Assembly: GCA_034231615.1 (NCBI GenBank)
Contig: CM067317.1
Location: forward strand, 49,992,282-50,056,281
Reading direction: 5' to 3'
DNA length: 64,000 bases
Source: Meghimatium bilineatum
Taxonomy: Eukaryota; Mollusca; Gastropoda; Stylommatophora; Philomycidae
How positions within the stretch are numbered: the stretch's first letter is position 1; each line of letters begins with the position of its first letter. Below the pieces are notes generated by a model, which saw only the letters and a list, made by a program, of their open reading frames with translations, did no database searches and was not told where the DNA came from. The position numbers were made by a program, and so were the translations under genes. Of this stretch, positions 47,962 through 59,879 are shown piece after piece.

Positions 47962-48787
47962 GATTCTCATTAAATGTAGGGAAAAAAATTGACAATCTGA
48001 ATTGATCTAGAAAATGGGCACTAGAACAAATTTGGGAATGAAAAGACGTGAATGTGATGTGAATAGGTCCGTCTCCAATTTTTATATTTGATATAAAAAA
48101 TACATCACATCTAGTTTACAGTGGCCACCAAAAAAAAACCCAACTAGCACATTGCCTATAATATAAAAGAAAAGGGACTTATTTTATAAAACAATAATAT
48201 TGTACTGTAAATATACATTGTCTTTCTGTGTTGTTGATAGGTTGGGTATGAATGCTATTAAACAATGATTGTCTTTATTGTGTTTTTTGTAAGTGTAATT
48301 TATATCATTTAAAAAAATGTGTGTTACAGATAAAAGATAAGAAACAAATTGTGTGTTACAAATATCATTAGTATCAATATCAATTAAGCAGTGATGTCAC
48401 GGCAATATGATCTTTGCACCACAGACAATAGAGCTAGGCACACCCTTGAAAATTGCTATATATTGCAGTTTTGACCCCGTAAGTCATTTGGTCTTAATAC
48501 AGATCACTCACTTAGATTTGGTTGGGGGATTTGTTGTGTTGTTTTAATCCGCTCCCAATCCCATATTTTTTTTTTACTGCACATCTCTACGACATATATG
48601 TACGTTCCTGTTACCCTGGTGTTATTAAATGTCTGCTGTCTTATGCTTCTGTGATACTGCCTTTATTTGTACTGTTTTTGAGCACTGTCTTGTATATTTT
48701 CTTGAAAAAGACAGCAAGGTTGAAACTGTCATGTATACTGGTATCTGTATTTTTCAATATCCGTACCAAATAGTCAGAGATAATCAT
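47962..48787. other. Intergenic, nothing recognised
   Basis: Overlapping frames at 48522-48829 are low-complexity hydrophobic translations without a family match. Confidence 0.4.
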
Positions 48788-48799
48788 TGTAAAGATGGT

Positions 48800-48922
48800 G
48801 TTTTTTTTCTTTCGTTCACTCCATTGTAACCAGCACGGATATCCGTGTGATTTCCGCAGGGAGCGTGATTACGTTGTGCCACTGTTATGCGTCTTGTAGG
48901 CCTAGCACATCCGATTTCGGCA
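48800..48922 (-). mobile_element. SINE family S, short form, 12-bp TSD
   Basis: The TSD tgtaaagatggt is at 48788-48799 and 48923-48934. The left end is a T run (poly(A) on the minus strand). The 5' end is exactly the core atgccgaaatcggatgtgct. At 123 bp it lacks the ~300-bp head seen in the 4160-4575 copy. Confidence 0.92.
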
Positions 48923-48934
48923 TGTAAAGATGGT

Positions 48935-49385
48935 TGACTGTGCAAGTACTATTGTGTTACAGATGAGAGAAGAAAAGTATTGTGTTACAGTTAATCCTGA
49001 GTAACATATGAACTCAAAACACACAAAAAATATGTGTATATAGCATTCATATTTTATTATTTGACATTTTTTGCAACAATTATCAATACAATTATATCAA
49101 ACATCCATGTCAGATATCAAGCAGAGAGATATGATATGCACAGCTTGGTGTAAAATTGTTGTTGAAAAAAAAAAATTATAATAGTGAAAATTGGATGCTA
49201 GTTATCTGGACCAACTGCATTCTAAGAACAACTTTGTTTTACATATTGGAATGCAACTGATTTTTTAAACTATTTTAAACAGCAAAAGTCAAGAGGTTTG
49301 CAAGTAGAAACTATAAGGCGAAGTTGGAAATGCAATAGACAAGCAATTCATATTACTAAACTACCATTGTGGCTGCCTGTATGTA
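48935..49385. other. Intergenic, AT-rich, nothing recognised
   Basis: No supported feature. Confidence 0.4.
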
Positions 49386-49387
49386 GC

Positions 49388-49640
49388 TGGGTAAGAAAGG
49401 GAAGCAAAGAATAACAATACTGTTACCAACCAAACATATTGTGTGGTGTGAAGTGGGGGGGGGGGGTGGTGGTTTGGAATTGGCTGTCCCATCATATAGA
49501 GGGTCAAATGACATATGCTATGCTCAAGTCAGATGTGTCAGACAGATAGGTGCAGATGTTGCAATCATGACAACACACTCCGTTATGTAGGCTACATTCT
49601 GCTAATCTGCACTAGTTTAAGAACAAATGCTGAAAATAAA
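49388..49640 (+). mobile_element. SINE family G copy with poly-G tract
   Basis: It has ggaagcaaagaataacaata, a G run at 49456-49466, then gtcagatgtgtcagacagat and ctgcactagtttaagaac. Confidence 0.75.
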
Positions 49641-49704
49641 GACCACAGTAGCAAGCTACAACAGATGAAATGCCAATTTCTCAACAAAAGACTTGCCTTC
49701 TGAT

Positions 49705-49870
49705 GGCCTATGGTTTACAGCTTGGCTGCAATATATGCACCTTCAGCATGACTTCTATATGGAATGGGAAAACCAAATCCATCCCAAAACCTCCTTAGTG
49801 GTCTTTTATGACATGCATGGCAGGTAACACTTATCATTCTTTGTTCCCCTTTCAAACCCTGGCAACATAA
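49705..49870 (-). mobile_element. SINE family G fragment, minus strand
   Basis: It shows ggtttacagcttggctgca, ccatcccaaaacctccttag and gttcccctttcaaaccctgg. Confidence 0.75.
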
Positions 49871-49929
49871 GGGCAGTGACAACTGATTTAGATCTATTCA
49901 AATTTAGAATAGAGCAAAACCCTGTGTTA

Positions 49930-50170
49930 CTGGAGCTAGAATTTAGAGTAGAGAATAGTAGTTGTAAGAGGTGACAGAATGGTCAGACATGGGATTGACT
50001 ACCCGGTCTTTTAGAAAAACAATGAGATCCAGAAAAGCTATTGAATTGGATGTTTCAACTTGAAGGCACAGATATTGCAGCCAATCTGTAAACCTCAATA
50101 CAGCACTTTCAATTCTGCAGACTGTCTACTAATTTGTTAGAAGTTTGAGGGAAAAGTGCAGAAGATGAAA
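49930..50170 (+). mobile_element. SINE family G copy, diverged
   Basis: It contains gacatgggattgactacccg and gaaggcacagatattgcagc, with a gcagaagatg end. Three family G copies thus lie within 800 bp. Confidence 0.65.
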
Positions 50171-50499
50171 TAGCGACATCTAAGTCTGATGATGACACAG
50201 TATGTCATGATTCAATGGTTTGAAAAATAAGCTCAATCACAGAATAAATCCACTGTACATGGTCAAGCATCATTTATTTGATTGATGTGGTCAAGCATCA
50301 TTTATTTAATATGAGAATCTCCTTAATCAGGATTAGCTATAAATAAGACACAAAAATTTCAAATGCATAACATGTGATCTGTAATTTCATAAACATTTTG
50401 AGAACCTTACTTTTATCTAAACACTTCCCTTGTTATGTCTTTCAGCATTGAGTTGTGGAAGTTTTATGGACACTTGCTCTATATTAGAATAAATGAATC

Positions 50500-50785
50500 C
50501 TGTATAAGGCATTGCTATTCAACTATTGTTGAAATGTTTAGCCACAACCCAACCACATTGTCAGTATAGTATGTGGACAATCAGCTTTCAAACAACAGGG
50601 CACTGCTATCCAAGTATTGTCACCACGATGCATCCAACCACTTTACAATGTAGACAATCAGATTATGAACCACAGGAAGTTGCTATTCAACTAAAATTGA
50701 TATATTTTGCCACCACTAATACAACCACATTGTCAGCATATTGTGGAGGATCCCATGAGCAAGTTGTGTGGTGACACTTTAACAC
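50500..50785 (+). repeat. Dispersed repeat J (related to the SINE H long-form head)
   Basis: It has two internal sub-repeats (ttgctattcaactattgttg / gttgctattcaactaaaatt; cacattgtcagtata / cacattgtcagcata). It shares the layout of 52788-53000, which continues into the sequence found at the start of long family H copies. Confidence 0.5.
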
Positions 50786-52095
50786 TAAGCTGATTCTTGC
50801 TCTATTATTAATACCACCAAAAAAAAGTGTCGCCTCTTGACACATTCCATTAATGGCTCGCACTTAAATCCTGGCCACAATGTCCAGAATTAATAAGATG
50901 TTGACTCACACCCTGTAAAGACATATGAGTTTCATGTAAAAATAAAATATTTGATACCACAGTTTCTGCAGACAAGCAAATATAAAAATAGCTGCGATTC
51001 TTGGTAATAGCATCAAATAGAAATGTGATACATACAAATAAAAAAACCCAAAAAGATGGAATTTTATGCTGCCAGATTTCTCACATCTTCAAGACAAAAT
51101 GAGAATTGTAAATTGTCTAAGTATTTGAATTGGACATGGTACAAACAAAATGAGAGCATTTTTTTGTGCATGGAGAATCTGAATAGCCAATGACATTTTA
51201 ACAAATATGATTATAAATAATACATGATATCTTCATATACAAATTTTTACCTATATAAAATGTTTATACTCAAACAAGCGATTCACTAAGGGAAGAAACA
51301 CACCAAGAATGTGTATCAAGTTTTATGGGACGAAGATGTTGGAATTACATCAGTCATGTACCTGTGATGAATAAAAGCATACTTCTCAGAAATAACTTTC
51401 ATGCAGAGGAGAGGTAGATCAACCAATAGAGTAACATCAATATTGGGCATAAGCAAGAACTATAACTTACAACGAGGGTGTTCAACATGGAAAGAAATGA
51501 CTACTGCCCTAAGTGCTACCTTTGGCCCAAGATGAACTAAATTCTTTAAGGTTTGACATGTTGCCCAAAAGCAAATGAGAGAACATTTTATTTGTATAAG
51601 AACATACTTAGATCCCGAATTAATGTCAAAAGCAAGTTCATATGTGGTCAAATAGTCAAACCCTGTGTTTTGTGATCATGGTGTGGGTTCAAAATCAGGC
51701 AGATGTTAAATGCTAACTATTTGAAAAACAAGAAATAATATGTTAAATGCTGACAGATATAGTACACAAGTGCAATAATTTTTTTTATGGTTCCTGAGAA
51801 TTATTGACATACAGAAACAATAATCTTGTCAAGGCCAGAATTCTGCTACAGAAGATGGAGTGTACATGCAGAGACCTGAATACATTGAAATCAATCATCT
51901 GTACCTTTTAAACCCCTCTCCCCTTTGTAAGCAATCTGGGATGATTTCAAAGAGGTCTTACGTAAAGTGCCTGATCCTAACACAGACGGTTGATAACTTG
52001 GAGGTTCTGTGTGCATGTTTTTTGTACATTAAAAATCACCTTAAATAATATAGTAAATAATTGAAACATATCTTATACTGCTATTTAACTATTGT
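50786..52095. other. Intergenic, no feature recognised
   Basis: About 1.3 kb of AT-rich sequence. Small frames at 51460-51651 (-) and 51860-52048 (+) have no family signal. Confidence 0.45.
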
Positions 52096-52099
52096 TAAT

Positions 52100-52785
52100 G
52101 CCTGTACGGTGCAGGTGCCCAAAAGGGAAACCAAGAATAGTGACATTATTACCTGCCATGCACTTCGTAAGATGCAAGTAAGGAGGTTTTGGGGGTGGAG
52201 TCAGTTGTCCAGAGGGTCAAAGTGACTTAGAAACCATGCTGAAGTTGTATGTGTCAAATAAAAAAGCACAGATATCACACCCATCACAAGGCATTCTGTT
52301 CTCCGGAATTCATTGATACCATGCCTTCCGGCGAAGACGATCATGTCTCTCCACAGTCCTATGTTTGTTATACATTTAAATATAGCTTCTGATGATTCTG
52401 CATCATGCCAGGCTTTCAAGCCATCCAATATTTTCTCACGTTGTCTTCTTCTGTCTCTCTTACCCTCGATCTTTCCAGTTGTTATGATGTTCTCCAGCTC
52501 ACCTGTTCTCATGACATGACCCAGGAACTGTGATTGTCGTCTTCTAATACAGTTAATAAGTTCTCTATTTGAGTTGACGAGTTGTAGAATTATAGCATTA
52601 CTCTTTTTAGCTGTCCATGATATTTTCAACATTCTTCTATAACACCACATCTCTGTGGCCTCCAGATGTTTTCTTGCAATATTGTCAATTGTCCATGATT
52701 CACTACCATATAACAGTATGGTCTAAATCTCCAGAATAACATCCAGCTAATCTGCACAAGTTTGAGAACAAACACAGAAGAACTA
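52100..52785 (+). mobile_element. SINE family G copy split by a LINE tail
   Basis: The left part, 52100-52309, ends ggcattctgttctccggaat. The right part, 52728-52785, resumes tctccagaataacatccagc and ends agaacaaacacagaagaac. The gap is filled by the minus-strand LINE. Confidence 0.85.
52310..52727 (-). mobile_element. 5'-truncated family-D LINE tail, about 10-bp TSD
   Basis: Flanks are tctccggaat (52300-52309) and tctccagaat (52728-52737). The minus frame gives ARKHLEATEMWCYRRMLKIS, WTAKKSNAIILQLVNSNREL, RRRQSQFLGHVMRTGELENI, TTGKIEGKRDRRRQREKIL and MIVFAGRHGIN, then stop. The coding tail is intact in one frame. Confidence 0.88.
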
Positions 52786-52787
52786 TT

Positions 52788-53000
52788 GTTAATTTTGTAG
52801 GCACCACCAATACACCCAATCTCATATGGATGATGAACTTTCACACCATAAGCAAGTTCAACCAAGTTGTGCATGTGTGTGAGATAGGTCCCTTGAATCA
52901 ATAAGTGTAGGCAAGCATCTGTTGCTATGTTGATAGCGTCACAAGATACCAGCAAAAAGGTCAAGCATGTGTGACCATGGTCTTTTTGGTCATGGACCAT
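52788..53000 (+). repeat. Dispersed repeat J copy
   Basis: It has ggcaccaccaatacaccca, aagcaagttcaaccaagttg, catctgttgctatgttgata and ccagcaaaaaggtcaag. The last parts reappear at 41540-41600. Confidence 0.55.
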
Positions 53001-53099
53001 AGAATTGTTGCTTTAAGCAATTGTTGCTTTAAGCAACAATTATAATTTTTTTTTTAAATAATTACGGTAAAAAGTTGTGATGGAAGAAAGAGTATTACA

Positions 53100-53250
53100 G
53101 TGGAATACCTATGTAATAAATTGGTCCCCAGGAATTGTGCAATAGGGTGGTTTCTTCTGAGCTTTATTTCATACATTGAAGACTACAACTCTCCTTGCAG
53201 TATGCAATGCTTTAAAAAATCTGTTCAGATGGGAAGAAATCATTTCCCAT
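53100..53250 (+). repeat. Repeat N copy
   Basis: It contains ggtggtttcttctgagcttt and gtatgcaatgctttaaaaaa, matching the reverse complement of 24700-24835. Confidence 0.55.
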
Positions 53251-53254
53251 ATTC

Positions 53255-53945
53255 ATGGCTGAAGTGTTATCAGAAATTTGGTGTTATGCTGTTGATCAAA
53301 GAAAAATATTGGCCTATCAATGAATGATGTCAGCTTCACACCTGCAATCTTTACTTTCCTCAGAAGATCTGGTACTCATTTCTAGGCTTAATATGTATGG
53401 TAAATGCTGAGAATAATATGAGACAATATGGTAAACATTTGTCTTCAGTATGGCATCCCTGACGGGTTATGGATCTTATTATATATTAAATGCTGAGAAA
53501 ATTTTAAATGCTCAAGAAAGAAATTTTAAGGAAAAGTTTGTTGCGTATTCTAAACACACAAAAATGAAATGCTGTGGTAAATGTTAATTTGGTGCTTACA
53601 AAGTCTGGAACAGGTTGAAAGTTTATTATTTCACAGACACTGATATGATTATAGATTGTGTAATAATGCCAATAAATATATGACAGTATTAGCATAATGA
53701 AAATATTAACACCAAAACAAGAAACACGTAGAAAAAGATTAAACTGGTAGGTATATTCACTAGCATTTAATGCAGATACAGTACAAAGTAGAGGACAGAA
53801 GATTGGGAGAATTACAATCTCATAGGTAGATACCGTATGATTGGGAAGAGAGGGAGATCTAAAAATACACACACTTCATTGTTGAGTTAATTGGGGGGGG
53901 GGGGGGGGGGCTTCATATTTTAATTGTTTCTTAGTGCTTCTCAAA
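53255..53945. other. Intergenic, includes an 18-base G run
   Basis: A long G run lies at 53893-53910. An antisense frame at 53872-53504 is hydrophobic with no family match. Confidence 0.4.
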
Positions 53946-53954
53946 ATTTAAAAT

Positions 53955-54215
53955 GTGTTCTCAGACTCCTGCAGATTAGCAGAATGTAATTCAGAGAAAG
54001 GAGTGCACTGTGTCATGGCTTACAGCTTATCAGCAGTTTCTGTGTCTTTTGACCTGACACATCCGACTTCAGTATAGTTTCTGAATCACTTTGACCCTAT
54101 ATGGAATGGGACAGCCAACTCCATCCCCTAACCACCATATTCACCTCTTAGGCATGCATGAAAGGTAAACAGTGTTACTATTCTTTGCTTCCTTTTTGGG
54201 CCATATCAACACCAC
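53955..54215 (-). mobile_element. SINE family G, minus strand
   Basis: It runs from gttctcagactcctgcagat through the core gacctgacacatccgacttc to aaacagtgttactattcttt. Confidence 0.85.
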
Positions 54216-54930
54216 ACAAGCAGTTTTTTAGTGCAAAATTGCATGCTCTAAGAAGGTGTTTGAACCCTCAAATTCCCGCCCCCATTTACCCCTATGTATG
54301 GCCATGAAACATCTAGACAGGTCTTGACTATATTTAGAATGAAATGAGAAATAATATGTGAAATAAGAAAGACAAAATATTTAGGCAGTATAGAAAATTA
54401 TGATAACTGGGGAGGATGATGAGCAATGAAGTTAGTGACAAGCTGATAACATGCAGAGATGGGGAAAAGCTACAATCTTGTCACAGTATATTATCAGGAC
54501 AAGGAAGTTAGAGCTCTATTACAGCTAATCTTGAATGTGGATACTGTATATGCACTGACCTGATCACTTAAAAAATTGTTTACTGTTTCAATACCTATGC
54601 TAAAAAAATTATTTAAGTCTGCATAATAATGCAATAGAATCACTGACACAAAAAGGCATATTAGAAATACATTATTACAGCTTTTTCATTAAAAAATTTA
54701 CAATAGAGCTCTCTGAATGATAGATTTCACACTTGAAACTCATTTGCTAGAAGACGTGCATACACACATTTGCTGCTCTTTGAGTCTTCCTCACACATGA
54801 TCAAGCTAAGCTGTGCATACATTATGAAACTCAATGGCTTCAGCAATGCATTAAAACATGACATAGCGAATTGCTGAAGCCTGGCTATGGGTGTCGTGAA
54901 ATATTCATATTTGCATGTAGGAGGGGTGTT
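54216..54930. other. Intergenic, nothing recognised
   Basis: No coding or repeat signal that I can support. Confidence 0.4.
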
Positions 54931-55240
54931 GAATTAGTAGAATAGTAAACAGATCTAGTTCTAGTAGGGGAGTTGAATTAATAGAACAGTCAGTAAACAA
55001 TCTAGCTCTAGGTGCGGAGTTGAATTAGTAGAACAGTCAGTAAATAAATCTAGTTCTAGGAGAATTGAATTAGAATAGTCAGTAAATAAATCTAGTTCTA
55101 GGAAGAGAATTTAAAAGAATATTCAGTAAACAAATCTAGTTCTAGGAGGGGTATTGAGTTAATAGAATAGTCAGTAAATAAATCTAGTTCTAGGAGGGGT
55201 GTTGAATTAATAGAATAGTCAGTAAATAAATCTAGTTCAG
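54930..55240 (+). repeat. About 45-50-bp tandem repeat, about seven units
   Basis: The unit combines ggtgttgaattagtagaata, gtcagtaaataaatctagtt, ctaggag. Units vary by short indels. Confidence 0.92.
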
Positions 55241-55249
55241 CTCGAACTG

Positions 55250-56080
55250 TACATTATTTGACTGATAAACATAGTTGATCAAACTGCCTGAGGATTAAGA
55301 ACACACAAATAAGGTACAGATTTGCAAGGAAATAGATATTGCTGTTTGCAGCTATATTAGAAAGCACAGCAAAAATGTAAAAAAAAGCTTAATTTATTTT
55401 GCATCAGTTGTCTTACTTGCAAGGTTGACAATTGTATGAAATGTTTATGTACATGCATTAATGTCTATTTTTTTTCTCACTTCAATACACACATTGGTCA
55501 GTATGATTGTTGTTTCGGATTCCGATATGTGAACTTTCTCAAAGTCATTTACAGATTCCATGCCCATCCAACTCTTATTGTTAATTATGAACAAATATTA
55601 TAATATGAGCAGACATGTAGGTATTCATATACCCCCAGCAGAAATTGATGGATATGCATGCATTTCTCATGGATCACTGGTTAAACACACTCCTTACGCT
55701 GTCTTGCAGGTGCTGAGTTCTACTTCTACCACATTTAATACAGTTTCCTAGCAAAGATGGGTCATACATTTCAGTAGAAATCATCAGGCTGTCCATAAGC
55801 ACCTTCAGCAGGTCACTTTTGTTAATCATCAACTCACTTATACATGCTTGGATGTGATAACCCAGTATCCATAACTGCTGTAGTCAGATGTGTTGTGCTG
55901 AAAGCATTCCGTTTTCTGTAAGCTGAGGTTGCAAGAATTTCAAGGGAGAATTTTGCAGAATGGTATCACTAGCAGAAGTTTCTGCCACAATTTGTATTGA
56001 AATATTTTTTTCAGCTTCAGATAATTTTCATCAGTGTATATTATCAGCACATTTTGTGTATTCTATCCAGATTCTATTAG
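55250..56080. other. Intergenic, nothing recognised
   Basis: The small frame 55560-55751 has no known motif. A weak SINE G-like piece may lie at 55870-55930. Confidence 0.4.
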
Positions 56081-56084
56081 TCAA

Positions 56085-56420
56085 GTGTCATGCCGAGTTG
56101 CAAAGGTGGACATGTTTTTTTCATAAATCTGTCTTTTGTGTTGTTAATAAGTTCAGTGACATTTTCAAGACACGGTGATAACCCATCATACAACGTCTCT
56201 GTTTGTCTTACTCTGTCTCTTCTGCCCTTGATCTTTCCGGTGGTAAATGAATGTTCAAGCAATGCTCTTCTCATCACATGCCCTACAAATCTTGACTGCT
56301 TCTAATTTTTGCTAATATTTGTCTTTTTACTCCAGCATCTCAGTGGACTTCTACATTTTCAAACTTCTAGTTTTCTTGGCTGTGTACACCATTCTTCTCA
56401 AAAACCACTAAAAATCTCAG
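56085..56420 (-). mobile_element. Family-D LINE tail, decayed, minus strand
   Basis: The minus frame gives MMRRALLEHSFTTGKIKGRR and DRVRQTETLYDGLSPCLENV, parallel to LGHVMRTGELENIITTGKIE in the copy at 52310. Confidence 0.7.
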
Positions 56421-56429
56421 TAACCTGAA

Positions 56430-57025
56430 CTCACTTTTGCATTAAAAAAAATCCCAATACAGATAGTAAAATTCCATTATAACAACTTCATCAAGACTGA
56501 CAAAAGATTAACATTTTAACATAAATTGGCTATACGTGTGTACAGTATAAATAACAAAGAATAAAAATAATTTGAAATTGTGAAACATTTATGTAGTTTA
56601 TGGTACAATTTAAAATGAATATTTTGTTCATATGAAAATACGGCTGCACAAACAACCTTCACTTCTGGGCACACAGGAAAATATAGAAGGAACATTGGTC
56701 ACTGATAACATTGATGGAAAAACCCAAGTGAGCTAAACTGAATAAAATAAGCAAGAGTCAGCAGTTGAGAAGATTTGAATGTCTAATGTTGGTGTGGCTA
56801 TACATGGCTTCATATTGTTGTTTCATTGGATCTGGAAGTAAACAGGTAAATAAACATGCATAATAAAGCAGGAAACACAAGGGACTGCAAAGCAAAAAAA
56901 TAAAATTAGGCAAGTTAATGTTATTAGTCATAAAATCTACAAAAAGTATAAGAAGCAAGAGAAGTGAAAAAAAGGTGCATAAGATATGATTGTAATGAAT
57001 ATACTACACTACAAGTAAATAGAAT
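56430..57025. other. Intergenic, AT-rich, nothing recognised
   Basis: No supported feature. Confidence 0.4.
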
Positions 57026-57029
57026 TAGG

Positions 57030-57350
57030 AAATTAATGTTCTTCTTCTTCATTATGACATGCCCTTTTCAGAACATTGTCCTGACTGCTGCTTGCCTCTC
57101 ATTTCCGTGCAAGCTGTCCAGCCTCCTAAAGTGCCATATTTAAAAAATGTTTGATATCCTGTGTCCATCAATATCTAGGGCAACCATTTGTGAACCCTTC
57201 ATGATTAATCTTTCTAACCATCTTTTCATATCAGAAATATGTTAGCTTGCATTTTTTTTGGTGATTTTGAGGAGCCAATATTCTTCTATGTTCAGGTCTT
57301 TGCATATGTCTGTGTTGGTTCTCTCTGTCCATGATATTCTTAGAACCTTT
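57030..57350 (-). mobile_element. Family-C-like LINE tail, minus strand
   Basis: The plus strand text aggagccaatattcttctat, ggttctctctgtccatgata and ttcttagaacc corresponds to the WLLNT / WTA-K region of family C. Confidence 0.55.
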
Positions 57351-57870
57351 TGTTTATGGGGATAAATGCTGGTAAATTGAACATAATCAAGTACCACGCC
57401 AATGGTGTAGGTGATCATGTTTGTGATTTTGTGTTGTCAATAAATTCAGTTGGTGAACATCTAACATGCCACAACGTCCATCTAGCAACTTTTCTCTTTG
57501 TCATCCCCTATCCAGGGCCGGCCCTAACAATTGCGGGGCCCAATGCGAAACGGATTGCGCGGGGCCCAGTCTGGGTAGGGAAGAGGAGGATAAAATAATT
57601 TCTAATATTAATTTATGGGCCTATGAAGTGCGGGGCCCAATGCGACAGCATAGGTTGCAATGGCCTAAGACCGGCCCTGCCTCTATCTCTTCTTCCCTTG
57701 ATCTTTCCAGTGGTTAAGTGTTCAAGCTGTGTTCTTCTCAGCACATGCCCTAGAGACCTTGACTGTCTGCCCCTAATGTTTGATATGATTGATCTTTTTA
57801 CGCCAGCATCAATGAGATCCCCTGCATTAGTTTTATTAGCTGTCCATAGTATTTTCATCATTAAAGTGAA
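57351..57870 (-). mobile_element. Family-D LINE tail interrupted by a MITE, minus strand
   Basis: The minus strand from 57870 reads MMKILWTANKTNAGDLIDAG, GRQSRSLGHVLRRTQLEHLT and TGKIKGRRDRGR. It is then broken by the insertion at 57513-57679 and resumes at 57505 leftward in decayed form. Confidence 0.75.
57513..57679. mobile_element. hAT-like MITE, 167 bp, 8-bp TSD
   Basis: Termini are left cagggccggccctaacaatt and right (reverse complement) cagggccggtcttaggcca. Subterminal ggggcccaatgcga occurs in both halves in opposite sense. TSDs cccctatc (57505-57512) and cctctatc (57680-57687) differ at one base. The GC-rich composition contrasts with the surroundings. Confidence 0.88.
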
Positions 57871-57889
57871 CAATCTTTTTCTTTAAATT

Positions 57890-58400
57890 TGTGCAGAGTT
57901 TAAGTTTCCCTTCATCAAAAGTGGCATGGATACTGATCTTTTCCAGCCATTTGGTCATTTTTTTCTTCACCAGATTTTAACAGAGGACATGATAGACTTG
58001 GTCATTCTTCTGCTTGTTCAGCATCTAATTTGTTGTACCCTGGTTATGTGACAATTTTCCATATTTAAAGTGTCTGACATACTTCTATGATGGGTTCTGT
58101 TTCTGTGTGTCTAGTTGTATTTGAGTTTGTCTCTGGATTCTTCATATGCTTCTTTACAATATTTTATCCACTTGTTCAGAATATCTTTGTTTTCTGTTAG
58201 TGTTTTTAAAACTTATTTTATATTGCTTGAGTGGCTGGTTAAAATTAACTGTCATTGTTAACAAATTTATCTCGCTGCTCATGTAGTTGTTCAATTTCTT
58301 TGCACTTATTTTGGATGTAGTTTTTCTTTGTCTAATCTTTCTTCTGAATTATTCTCTTTTATCTTTTTAAAAATTTTAGTTTTCTTTCTGTTGTTCTGTT
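57890..58400 (-). mobile_element. Possible LINE linker region, minus strand, decayed
   Basis: The minus strand has short phrases such as KWIKYCKEAYEES and DKLKYN that resemble the EN-RT linker of RTE-like LINEs. The evidence is weak. Confidence 0.35.
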
Positions 58401-58559
58401 TCATCCATGATATAATCTATTGTTTTTGGTATGTGAGCTTGTGTGGGTGATAGTATTGTGTCTCAATGTTATTTTTGAGTTAATGTTATGATTAGTCAAA
58501 TATAAAATTTGCAAAAAGTAGACGAAGCATGAGAAAAATAAAAGCAAGGTGAAAAAAGC

Positions 58560-58745
58560 TTTGGTGGTCAGCATGCAAGTACGACAACCATTTCTCTCGT
58601 ATGGCAGGTTTACTATACTAGCGATATGGACACAGACGTCCACAGATCAATGGATGCGGTAAAAACACTGATTGTATTAGTTATCAATGATGAAATTGGA
58701 TGTCTTGGGCCACTGGCACAAGTTAATCCGCCCATAAAAACGATG
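58560..58745 (+). mobile_element. SINE family H long-form head fragment
   Basis: It contains catttctctcgtatggcagg, ctatactagcgatatgg and ggccactggcacaagttaat. The 3' half is missing. Confidence 0.65.
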
Positions 58746-58978
58746 TATCATTGCAGATAGAACCCCCATTCCGGACATTTCCATGATGTATCGGTCTTGC
58801 AGATATGCCATCTAAATTTGGATTGTAAATGAATTAGTGAACTTATTTATCTGTTTAAACTTTAGAAATCTGGCTAACAAAAGGAAATCCTAGTTGTTGT
58901 GTGTGATTAGATGCGTGACACATTTATTTTAATTTAAAATTCAAACAAGGTAGTTTCAGCTTTCCTGAAACTAGCAAA

Positions 58979-59122
58979 ATGGCTTCATGTTCCACTAGTA
59001 AGCGAGCTCAAACATTTAGCAAAAATCAGGCTTTATTATTGAGTTTTATAATTGGAGATGTTATTTCAAGTGATGTGTCGGTAAACAACAGTGATTTTGA
59101 CAGTGATTACAGACTTGTTTAA
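58979..59122 (+). CDS. Unrecognised 47-codon open frame
   Basis: It starts ATGGCTTCATGTTCC (context aaaATGG) and ends RLV-stop. It holds an acidic stretch NNSDFDSD. The downstream sequence gives IEWNKVQLWKSY in another frame. It could be the N-terminus of a dead transposase; I cannot name the family. Confidence 0.2.
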   Translation: MASCSTSKRAQTFSKNQALLLSFIIGDVISSDVSVNNSDFDSDYRLV

Positions 59123-59735
59123 AATCGGAAAAGAAATAGACCTTGACCTAATAGGTAAAAGCTAATAAATTATAACTACTATTGTTTCTGAAGAATTAGA
59201 TAGACCTAGTGACAGAAATGATAATCTTGCACTACATTATACAGAAAATAGTCAGGCCTAATGATAATATTGAGTGGAATAAAGTTCAGCTTTGGAAATC
59301 CTATACTTAATATTTTCTAAACAATATATTGTTCGGTTCTGAAATTGGACATGGCAAACACAAAAATGACATAAAACACGGCAGTTGACAGATTTACTTC
59401 AAATTGACTAATTATGATCAGTAAATGGACAGTCAAGACATTTATTTTAGTAAGATTTGATATCAACATTTCCAGACAAGTCAAATTGAAGGTGAGTAGA
59501 ACAAATTGCATGTCCAAAACATTTCTGTTCATCTAACATTCCTGTTTGTGGGTGTAATTTTTGCATTTTGTTGTTACAATTTTTATATTGTAAATGGATT
59601 CAACATTCAATTATCTTTCTTTTGATATCTTATATGACCTTCAATAGCTAATTCTTTGTCTTCAGGAAGCTTGCGCTTAAATCATGCGGCCCAAAAATTT
59701 AGCCTAAAATTAATTATGTCCAACCTCAGGAATAC
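59123..59735. other. Intergenic, nothing certain
   Basis: Frames at 59317-59532 (-) and 59656-59859 (+) have no family match. The second runs into a SINE. Confidence 0.35.
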
Positions 59736-59739
59736 TTCT

Positions 59740-59870
59740 GTCCTTGAAGAGTTATTAAAAATAAATGGCAACACAACATTTCTGTTCTCTGGACTGCATC
59801 CTGCTGGAAATCTAGTAGAACCATTGTACTGCTATAAGAGAGATTTGGTGGGAGCTTGAGAATGAAAAAT
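59740..59870 (+). mobile_element. SINE family H copy
   Basis: It runs from aaataaatggcaacacaaca through ctctggactgcatcctgctg to gagaatgaaa and a TA microsatellite. Confidence 0.75.
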
Positions 59871-59879
59871 ATATATATA

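Noticed and set aside
58725-59735. piggyBac-like element starting at a TTAA near 58733
   Set aside because: A TTAA and an acidic short frame are present, but no matching right terminus or DDD motif could be found.
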